Assembly (NCBI RefSeq): GCF_052324685.1
Contig: NW_027506974.1
Coordinates: forward strand, 124,501 to 188,500
Length of the DNA stretch: 64,000 bases
Origin: Brachyhypopomus gauderio
Lineage: Eukaryota; Chordata; Actinopteri; Gymnotiformes; Hypopomidae
Reading direction: 5' to 3'
The position numbers and the translations under genes were made by a program. The notes under the pieces were generated by a model. That model had not been told where the DNA came from and searched no databases. It was given only the letters and a program-made list of their open reading frames with translations. Positions 1 to 9,700 of this stretch are shown here, one piece after another; position 1 is the stretch's first letter; the number at the start of each line of letters is the position of its first letter.

Positions 1-43
1 CACAGGCACGACAGCTTTACGGACGCTGCATAAGCTGCGCCGA
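1..43. repeat. Left arm of a 43-bp inverted repeat
   Basis: The reverse complement of these bases matches 2295-2337, just upstream of abcd3, at 36 of 43 positions, including an unbroken core GCAGCGTCCGTAAAGC. The two arms flank the whole LINE/MITE block. The partner lies in the GC-rich abcd3 promoter zone, so this arm may be an inverted copy of promoter DNA or the end of an unrecognised element. The sequence to the left of the window is not visible. Confidence 0.6.
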
Positions 44-182
44 CGCGCTTTCGTTTTTCGTTTTGCTACTATCTCCAAGCCAAAAATCAATCAATCAATC
101 AATCAATCAAATTTTATTTATATAGCGCTTTTTACAACAGTTGTTGTCACAAAGCAGCTTTACAAGTGCCGAGTCCTAGCCC

Positions 183-519
183 CATGGACGTAGTTTTGAT
201 TTCATAAGTGGGGGGGACACAACCTGGGGTGGCGAACTGTTGAGCGGGGGGGGGGGGGTTGAATGAAAATTGTTGAGCGCTGTGAACAAAAATTGTTGAG
301 CGGGGGGGGGGGGGGGGAGCTCGGAGCTGCATGATCCTAGTGCTAGATTTGTCGCTATTTGGATATTGTTTTTTTAACCGTTAAAAAGTGGGGGGGACAT
401 GACTTCGTCGCTACTTAAATATTTGGTTTTAACTGTAAAAACTGGGGGGGACCAAAACCGGCTTTTGAAAAAGTGGGGGGGACATGTCCCCCCCGTCCCC
501 CCCCAAAACTACGTCCGTG
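183..519. mobile_element. hAT-like MITE nested in the LINE 3' UTR
   Basis: The element has 16-bp terminal inverted repeats, CATGGACGTAGTTTTG at 183-198 and its near-perfect reverse complement at 504-519. It is flanked by an exact 8-bp target-site duplication, CCTAGCCC, at 175-182 and 520-527. An 8-bp duplication is characteristic of the hAT superfamily. The 337-bp interior has no coding capacity and holds several long G runs, including the repeated phrase TTGTTGAGCGGGGG. Excising it and one duplication copy restores a continuous LINE 3' UTR, which fixes the order of insertion. Confidence 0.8.
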
Positions 520-1695
520 CCTAGCCCCCAGTGAGCAAGCCAAGGGCGACAGTGGCAAGGAAAAACTCCCTAGTTTTTTGCATGAGGAAGAAACCTTGAG
601 AGGAACCAAGACTCGGGGGGGGGGACCCATCCTCCTCTGGCCGACACCGGTCACCATGACAACAACAACAATTTAGACAGAAAGAAATAAAGAAAAGGAA
701 AAGATGTAGTATTGTCCATCATGGTGTAGGCTTATCCGGTCAGACAGTAGGTGGCTGGCACTGGATAACTCGCTTGCCTCTCCTCATCTCATTTTTCCTC
801 GAGCAGGCGGGCAGCCATTTGGAGAAAATAAAACAGGGAAAATTAGCTCTGTATGAGGACATATACAGGACAGATGAAATTAAACACATTTCTGGAGTGT
901 GGCAGCAACTCCGGCATTAAGTTAAACTATTACAGCCTAGCTAAAAAGGCAGAACCAGAAGGTAACATAGGCTTGGGGGCATTCTGAGACAATGGCATCC
1001 ATCCACTGCACTGTCAACAAACTTGAGTGACCACGAGCAGTGACAGGACGACAGCACCAGCGCCCCAGTCTACCATAAAACCCTTCGTCTATGAACCCCT
1101 GGATCTGTACCTTTATCTAAGGGGGGATGTTAATTATCAAATGCTAAACCAAATAGGTGGGTTTTCAACCTAGACTTAAAGATTGTGACTGTGTCAGAGT
1201 CCCGTACGCATTTTGGGAGGTTGTTCCAAAGCTGGGGGACATTATAAGAAAAGGCTCTTCCCCCTGCTGTTACCTTATTAATTTGTGGAACTACTAAAAG
1301 ACCAGCACCCTGTGATCTTAGTTGACGTGGGGGTTCATAGTAGGAAATAAGTTCCTGGAGGTATTCAGGAGCAAGCCCGTGTAGTGCTTTATATGTTAAT
1401 AATAGAATTTTAAAATCAATACGAAATTTAACTGGGAGCCAATGCAGTGCTGATAGGACTGGTCTAATATGCTGAAATTTTCTAGTTCTGGTCAGAACTC
1501 TGGCTGCGGCATTTTGAACTATTTGAAGTTTATTTAGATTCCTATTTGAACATCCTGACAGTAGTGAATTGCAGTAGTCTAATCTAGAGCTAACAAAGGC
1601 ATGCACCAATTTTTCTGCATCATCCTGTGATAATGCATTTCTTAATTTGGCAATGTTGCGGAGATGTAGAAATGCTATCCTAGTAGTATTATCTA

Positions 1696-1986
1696 CAGGG
1701 TTGCCAACTTTTGACGTTCGCTTGGAGTGAGATTTTAACCTGGAGCCGGTGGCGAGTGTATTTTGTTGAGCGGGGGGGGGGACACAGATTCAGTGTTATA
1801 TCGCCGGTGGATGGCGCCAGAGCTAGCGAACTAGTAACGTAGGCTATTGAATCATATATGTGGATCTGAGGTAAATAAACTGGATATTTTTTTTCGGCGT
1901 GAGATATCGGAAGTGTGGCGTGAGAGCGTGTGAAAACGGTCAAATGCGTGTGTCTCACGCTCAGTGCGTGAGAGTTGGCAACCCTG
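1696..1986. mobile_element. Second MITE, interrupting the LINE coding region
   Basis: The ends are perfect 14-bp inverted repeats, CAGGGTTGCCAACT at 1696 and its complement ending at 1986. TATCTA flanks both sides (1690-1695 and 1987-1992). Removing the 291-bp element and one TATCTA restores the LINE reading frame across the junction (LSFDKYIDNTTRIAF), which proves insertion. The CAGGG terminus is hAT-like, but the visible duplication is 6 rather than 8 bp, so the superfamily is uncertain. The interior shares the TTGTTGAGCGGGGGGGG phrase with the MITE at 183-519. There is no transposase. Confidence 0.75.
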
Positions 1987-2018
1987 TATCTATGTATTTA
2001 TCAAATGATAAATCTTTT

Positions 2019-2057
2019 GAATTTCTCATCTTTTTTTCTCAAAAAGATGAGAAATTC
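2019..2057. repeat. Perfect 17-bp hairpin
   Basis: Arms at 2019-2035 (GAATTTCTCATCTTTTT) and 2041-2057 are exact inverted copies separated by 5 bases. It lies at the 5' breakpoint of the LINE fragment. It may be a small fold-back made at the LINE junction; there is no coding or RNA-gene context. Confidence 0.7.
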
Positions 2058-2279
2058 ATGTATTTACACATTACTTACATAAAATGTATTTAAACAAGAA
2101 TGCTTCGTTATTATTATTTTTTGTTTCGTTTTTCAACCTGCATAACTATCATTTAAGTGTACAAGTATATCTGTCACAGTTCCATCATCTACCATGGAAA
2201 ACAGATCACCCCCACCGTGACTCCGCAACGACAGAAAACAATGCTTAAACATTTCATCCAAAAAAAAATCCCACGGTTA

Positions 2280-2435
2280 TCATTCGGAACGTAATCGGCG
2301 TAGTTTACGCAGCGTCCGTAAAGCGCTCGTGCCCGCGAAACGGCGCGCCCCCCCAATTGCGCATGCGCAGAATTCGGCGTAGAACAGCGGCTCGCGCGTC
2401 GCCCCCTGGCTAGCTTGTCCGTCGCAGCGAGAAAC
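2280..2435 (+). promoter_or_regulatory. abcd3: abcd3 CpG-rich promoter and 5' UTR with an NRF-1 palindrome
   Basis: This stretch is much richer in CpG than the AT-rich DNA on either side and ends at the abcd3 start codon. TGCGCATGCGCA at 2358-2369 is an exact palindromic NRF-1 site, a factor that controls many housekeeping and organelle genes from CpG promoters. There is no TATA box. The transcription start cannot be placed from sequence alone. Confidence 0.55.
2295..2337. repeat. Right arm of a 43-bp inverted repeat
   Basis: This is the inverted partner of bases 1-43. It lies about 100 bp upstream of the abcd3 start codon, inside the CpG-rich promoter. Confidence 0.6.
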
Positions 2436-3654
2436 ATGGCGGTCGTCAGTAAATACTTGACAGCGAGGAACTCTTCGATAGCCGGCGCCGTCTTAGTCGC
2501 TCTGTATTTACTTAAACGAAGACGAAGGTCTGCCAGGTTGAACAGGTAGGTAACACCCGCGTCCCTCGACCGACGTTTTTGTCATTCATAGTCGCGTTTT
2601 TAAACGCCCACTGCTTATTCTCATGTGAACTTCACAGCCAGTTAGCCAGCGAAGCTAACAAGGTTAGCATTAGCTTTGATCAATTTCACCCAGCTTATCC
2701 AAGCTGTCAGACAGTTCAGGTAAGGTCTGGTTATTTATTTAAAAAATAAATAATTATGTCAATGTAAAACGACTATGAGGTGTGTTTTTTTTTTTCTTTT
2801 CAAAAATAAAGTGCATTTTTGCTTACTACTGACCCATGACTGGTATAGGAGTGTGCAATGTCAGTGTGTATGTAGGTTAAGTGACAGGCTGAGACTGGCC
2901 TTGCTTTTACAACACATGATGCTGTTATGTGCATAAAAACACACTATGGTGCAAAACCAGTTGTCTTATTTTCTCATCTCCACGAATAGCAAGAAGAGTT
3001 CATCAGAACTTCTGTTAAATAATGAAGTAAGTGAAGTAAGCTGTACACGACTTTGCACAGGAAAATGATCATTCTAAATATTAGCTTGATTGGTTTATTT
3101 GCTGTTATTAGATTCATGGGAAAATGTAATTGTCATACCCTCAAAAAATGTAACTACGGTGGGAGAAAAGTCAATCCATGTTGGTGTCTTGTATAAATTC
3201 CAGTAGGTGGTAGGCACAGACCGATGAAGGTACTGAATTCATAGGAAAAGTGGATACATTTTAGGATACAAAATCTTTTTATCATTGCTTTTCATCCTAT
3301 CAGAAAGATGCAAAAAAGGAACGGGCTGCTGTGGACAAAGTCTTTTTTACCCGAATCACTCGAATTCTCAGGGTCATGGTGCCAAGATTCTTCTGTAAAG
3401 AGGTAAGGGGGGTGTGGGCAAAATGTGGGAATATATGTGGGCATATTTTTATGTTCTCATGTTTGCACAGTAATGACCACTGTGATCCTTTTTTTTCTCG
3501 TTAAGTAGCTGCTTTAATTTACTGATATGGCAGTTTGTGCAAAGTTCATGAAGTGTTAATTGCATTTCTTATATAGAAGCATAGGTGGGTGCTTTACAGT
3601 ATTGACATAATGCAGTGCACACCTTTGTCGCACCAGTTGCATGCATGTCTGTTA

Positions 3655-3705
<51 letters not shown>

Positions 3706-6700
3706 TCATGTGTCATATTAAAACAAAATTCAGAACTCAAGACATTTTGCTTCATCTCGAATTCAAAGATATAAATAAATATATTTTGCATACATCTTTC
3801 ACAAGCTTCTAAAGCTGTCATAAGAGTATATTGTGGCGATTGCCCTGGCTTGTCGTGTTATGTTATAGATGTGCCTGTAGACTTCAGATTTTCTACATGT
3901 ATTTTATGTCTTAGACGTGGTACTTGAGCATGATTGCAGTGATGCTGGTGGCTCGGACGTACTGTGATGTTTGGATGATCCAGAATGGCACTATGATTGA
4001 AAGGTGGGACACTGATGCTTAATGTCTCAAGTTCAGTGACATGCATGTGTCATTATTTTAAATTTTCAGACACAGAGTTTTAATAACTGAACAATATATT
4101 CTTTAATCTTTCACAGTGGTATCATTAGCAGAGATATCACTCTGTTCAAAAGGCACTTTTATTCCTACATTTCGGTCATACCTGGGGTAATGTCTCTATT
4201 TGCTGTGAATGATTTCGGACTAATAAGTGTGTGGACTTGTGTTATTGACAGTATAGCCCTACATATCTCATTCCTCTGACTAGATTAAGCCACGTAGCTC
4301 ACCATTACTTACTTACTTGAAACTGTAAAAACTAATATAGCTACTACTCAGCCATGTTGGCTCCAATACTAAAACACAGATCTCCTCTGATACAAATTCT
4401 GGCATTATTATCCCCTATAGACAGCAAGTGTAAGGGTTCACTATAGCAGTCCTTCATCTTTTTTCTTTAGTATTTCTAACTTTGCTTGCTCTTATTTTGT
4501 GCATGTTGTGGTTTACAGTGCTATTATTGGTCGCTCCCCAAAAGGTTTCAAGAAGTATTTGTTCAACTTTATGGGGGTCATGCCAGTTGTAAGTGACTTT
4601 TTAAAATACTTTTTAGACATGATGAAGCATTATTGATTGAACTGTGTTTTATTTGTAACTATAGTGTATGTTTTCAGTTTTAAAAAGATGTAGAAAGTCA
4701 GAGGAGGCCTGATGTAGCTATGTACTTACGTAATACCGTAACCTCTCTTTAACATACTACATTAATATTGCTATGGAGTAATCAGCTACCAACAGTCATT
4801 ATGTATGCATTTTGCACATCTTGTGTTTGTTTTCTTACTATGTACCAAGAGATTTTTTTTTCTTTAGATTTCATACCTTGTTTAAATTCGTAGTTCTGTA
4901 CCACTGTAGATTGCCCTGGTGAACAATCTTTTGAAACTTGGCCTGTACGAGCTCAAGCTCTGCTTCCGTGAGAGACTCACCAAACATCTCTACGATGAGT
5001 ACCTGAAGTAAGGGCACTTCTGAGCCTCGCCCCATGTGTCGTTTCTCAGCCAGACAAAGCATCCTGTATTTCTGCACTTCTGAATCTCCAGGGTGGGTTT
5101 TTTTTTTTTTTTGCTTTTACAATTTTTAGGGGCTACACCTACTACAAGATGGGCAATCTGGACAACCGAATTGCTAATGCTGATCAGCTCCTAACCCAGG
5201 ATGTGGAGAAGTTCTGCAACAGCGTGGTAGATCTCTACTCTAATCTCAGCAAGGTGCAGCATTTCTTTAATTCATTACAAAACAAAATTATAACAGTTCT
5301 GCTTTTAAACCTGTGATTTCCATTGCTACACTCAAACGCGGTCACGTTGTTTGACTTGTTGATTTGTTTGTCCCCCTCACAGCCTCTCCTTGACATTGGC
5401 CTCTACATCTTCAAGCTGACGACTGCAATTGGAGCCCAAGTAATACTCAGTCTGTTTTCTGAACGTTTCATGAGCGCCACATTTCTGAACACACACCTGG
5501 CAGTGAGCTGATGTGATGCGTGCTCTCAGGGTCCCGCCTCCATGATGGCGTACCTGCTCATCTCGGGACTCTTCTTGACGAGGATGAGGAGACCCATTGG
5601 AAAGATGACCGTGATTGAGCAAAAATACGAGGGGGAGTACAGATACGTCAACTCGCGCCTCATCACCAACAGGTGCATTTTTTTTTATCCTGTCAGTTAA
5701 AATTGTGCCTGCAGAAGAAGTGCTTGTTAACCTCGCACCCTCCTAACGCCTGCTGTCTTGTAGTGAGGAGATTGCCTTCTACAATGGGAATGTGAGGGAG
5801 AAACAGACCATCCACACCACCTTCAAGAAGCTGGTGAGAGCCGCCTCTGTACTTTTATGATGAATATTGAACTTGTTGAAAAGTTGGACTTGTGTACATT
5901 TGTCGTTACGAATGGCTGTTCGTTTGTATCTGTGCTTTGCCCTCAGGTTGACCACTTGCACAATTTCATCTTTTTCCGCTTCTCCATGGGCATGGTAGAC
6001 AGCATCATTGCTAAGTGTAAGTTACGCACAGGCTAAATGGATGTTAAACCCATCATAAGCATTGACATTTAAAATCATTTTCAGTGGCAATTCTTCTTTC
6101 TGTCACGTGCAGACTTGGCCACAGTAGTTGGTTATCTGGTCGTGAGCCGACCCTTTCTGAACATGACACACCCACGCCACCTCCACAGCACACACGCTGA
6201 ACTACTGGAGGTAAGAGACCTTAACTCCACCTAGTGTATCCTCCATATTCCCTCTCCCTGTAGGATTACTACCAGAGCAGTCTGATTTATCCCCCATATT
6301 CCCTCTCCCTGTAGGATTACTACCAGAACAGTCTGATTTATCCTCCATATTCCCTCTTCTGTAGGATTACCGCCAGAGCAGTCTGATTTATCCTCCATAT
6401 TCCCTCTCCCTGTAGGATTACTACCAGAGCAGTCTGATTAATCCCCCATATTCCCTCTCCGTGTAGGATTACTACCAGAGCAGTCTGATTTATCCCCCAT
6501 ATTCCCTCTCCCTGTAGGATTACTACCAGAGCAGTCTGATTAATCCCCCATATTCCCTCTCCGTGTAGGATTACTACCAGAGCAGTCTGATTTATCCCCC
6601 ATATTCCCTCTCCCTGTAGGATTACTACCAGAGCAGTCTGATTTATCCCCCGTATTCCCTCTCCCTGTAGGATTACTACCAGAGCAGTCTGATTTATCCC

Positions 6701-9700
6701 CCATATTCCCTCTCCCTGTAGGATTACTACCAGAGCAGTCTGATTTATCCCCCATATTCCCTCTCCCTGTAGGATTACTACCAGAGCAGTCTGATTTATC
6801 CCCCATATTCCCTCTCCCTGTAGGATTACTACCAGAGCAGTCTGATTTATCCCCCATATTCCCTCTCCCTGTAGGATTTCTACCAGAGCAGTCTGATATA
6901 TGCCCCATATTCCCTCTCCCTGTAGGATTACTACCAGAGCAGTCTGATTAATCCTCCATATTCCCTCTCCGTGTAGGATTACTACCAGAGCAGTCTGATT
7001 TATCCCCCATATTCCCTCTCCCTGTAGGATTACTACCAGAGCAGTCTGATTTATCCCCCATATTCCCTCTCCCTGTAGGATTACTACCAGAGCAGTCTGA
7101 TTTATCCCCCATATTCCCTCTCCCTGTAGGATTACTACCAGAGCAGTCTGATTTATCCCCCATATTCCCTCTCCCTGTAGGATTACTACCAGAGCAGTCT
7201 GATTTATCCCCCATATTCCCTCTCCCTGTAGGATTACTACCAGAGCAGTCTGATTTATCCCCCATATTCCCTCTCCCTGTAGGATTTCTACCAGAGCAGT
7301 CTGATATATGCCCCATATTCCCTCTCCCTGTAGGATTACTACCAGAGCAGTCTGATTAATCCTCCATATTCCCTCTCCCTGTAGGATTACTACCAGGGCA
7401 GTCTGATTTATCCCCCATATTCCCTCTCCCTGTAGGATTACTACCAGAACAGTCTGATTTATCCCCCATATTCCCTCTCCCTGTAGGATTACTACCAGAA
7501 CAGTCTGATTTATCCCCCATATTCCCTCTCCCTGTAGGATTACTACCAGAGCAGTCTGATATATGCCCCATATTCCCTCTCCCTGTAGGATTTCTACCAG
7601 AGCAGTCTGATTTATCCCCCATATTCCCTCTCCCTGTAGGATTACTACCAGAGCAGTCTGATTTATCCCCCATATTCCCTCTCCCTGTAGGATTACTACC
7701 AGAGCAGTCTGATTTATCCCCCATATTCCCTCTCCCTGTAGGATTACTACCAGAGCAGTCTGATTTATCCCCCATATTCCCTCTCCCTGTAGGATTACTA
7801 CCAGAGCAGTCTGATTTATCCCCCATATTCCCTCTCCCTGTAGGATTACTACCAGAGCAGTCTGATTTATCCCCCATATTCCCTCTCCCTGTAGGATTAC
7901 TACCAGAGCAGTCTGATTTATCCCCCATATTCCCTCTCCCTGTAGGATTACTACCAGAGCAGTCTGATTTATCCCCCATATTCCCTCTCCCTGTAGGATT
8001 ACTACCAGAGCAGTCTGATTTATCCCCCATATTCCCTCTCCCTGTAGGATTACTACCAGAGCAGTCTGATTTATCCCCCATATTCCCTCTCCCTGTAGGA
8101 TTACTACCAGAGCAGTCTGATTTATCCCCCATATTCCCTCTCCCTGTAGGATTACTACCAGAGCAGTCTGATTTATCCCCCATATTCCCTCTCCCTGTAG
8201 GATTACTACCAGAGCAGTCTGATTTATCCCCCATATTCCCTCTTCTGTAGGATTACTACCAGAGTGGGCGTATGCTGCTACGTATGTCTCAGGCCCTTGG
8301 TAGGATTGTTCTCGCCGGCCGAGAAATGACGAGGCTCTCAGGGTAAACGACATTGCATTGATCATGATTGTAGACGAAGCACACGTCTCCATTCTGACCT
8401 GTTGGTGACCGTCTGCTCTGCTGAGATCTCCAATCTGGTTTTTAGTTAACAACTTTAGTTAACAACAAGTTTAATTTCAACTAAAGAAATTGTGGCCTTC
8501 AAATTCAAAAGCAAGGCAATGCGTAACACAAAAGGATTTTTGGGGTACTTCGTGTCTCTCAGTTGAGAGATGGGTGAGACAGAATAGACGTTTGAATAGA
8601 TACAGATTGAATAGGCAGTATACATCAGTGCATTGATGTGAGTCTATATATTTTCTATATGTATTGTATCTATATCTAAATCTATGTAATGCGTGATTAG
8701 ATTTACATGAAGGATTTATTTTAGTTACTTAAATGCTAATTTATTAATTGTCCTTTATTCATAGGTTTACCACCCGGATCACTGAACTTATGAAGGTCTT
8801 AAAAGAGCTGAATTCTGGGAAATATGAACGCACCATGGTCTCTCAGTCAGAGAAAGGTGAGCTCAGATCTGTTGAAGAGGAAAACTGTGGGTAGCCACAA
8901 GGCCTTGTTACTCATCATTGATTTAATCTTTGCAGAAACAGATGCCTTAGAAAAACTAACCTTGCAGCCCGGAAGTGGACGGATCAACCACATGGACAAC
9001 ATCATCAAGTGTGTATACAGACTTCTGTGTCTCATCTTCAGACAATGTCAGATTTCCAACAAATATGTTAATACGTCACATTATCCTGGATTAACTTGGT
9101 ATTTTATCAGCTTTATTTTGCATTCTCTAGGTTTGAACACACACCCTTGGTAACACCCAATGGAGATGTTCTGATTAAAGACCTTAATTTTGAGGTAAAG
9201 TTATATTTAAGGTGTACCATTTTACTCGGTATATCACATTTGTTTTCTTTTTGCAAACCATTCTTAGCATTGCAAAGTTTCAAATGCTAGCACATTGCTC
9301 ATTTCTAGGGCACCTTTGACCTCTCCATTGTAAAATGGCCTTGTAGAAAGACTTGCTTTTATTGTATATCTCTTTGGTTTATACCAGTTGTGAATAAACA
9401 TATTTAACAGATGTCTCAAATATTCAAATTAGTTAGGCCATGATATAGTTGTGGACTCGGGTAAGGATCACAGAGACCCGTGTTAATGTTGCGTATGTAT
9501 GTGTCTCCAAAGGTGAAATCGGGCACCAATGTTTTGGTGTGTGGGCCCAATGGCTGTGGAAAGAGCTCACTTTTTAGAGTTCTTGGAGAGGTAAGCACGT
9601 AGATTTAAAGCCAACTCCTGAAGACAAGCAAACTTTGCAAAGCAGTGTCTTGTGAGCATTTATTTACATACATGTCTAAAGTGTGGTTCGTTTTCTTTAG

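Larger units (their letters stand above)
84..2035 (-). mobile_element. LINE remnant, L2/CR1 type: reverse-transcriptase C-terminus plus 3' end
   Basis: Read on the minus strand, 1609-1130 encodes 159 residues typical of the C-terminal part of fish L2/CR1-type non-LTR retrotransposons: SSRLDYCNSLLSG, KLQIVQNAAARVLT, LHWLPVKFRIDFK, LTYKALHGLAPEYL, LWNNLPK and FKSRLKTHLF. The frame continues upstream to about 1695 (NTTRIAFLHLRNIAKLRNAL) and resumes beyond a nested MITE at 1987-2035 (LSFDKYI). Below 1130 lies the 3' UTR, with the common fish blocks GGCGACAGTGGCAAGG and GCACTTGTAAAGCTG (minus-strand reading), then a GCGCTATATAAATAAA stretch and a (GATT)n tail at 84-111. It is truncated at its 5' end, lacks most of the reverse transcriptase and the endonuclease, and cannot be autonomous. 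MITEs at 183-519 and 1696-1986 interrupt it. Confidence 0.8.

Noticed and set aside
5257-5622. Frames near abcd3 exons 8-9 as separate small genes
   Set aside because: They are shadows of abcd3 exons, which are fixed by homology and splice phase.
6338-8452. A 704-codon minus-strand frame ([17 protein letters not shown] repeats), with further 122- and 292-codon frames
   Set aside because: It is a by-product of the abcd3 51-bp minisatellite, whose length is a multiple of three. Three frames are open together, codon choice only follows the repeat, and there is no start, splice or family evidence.
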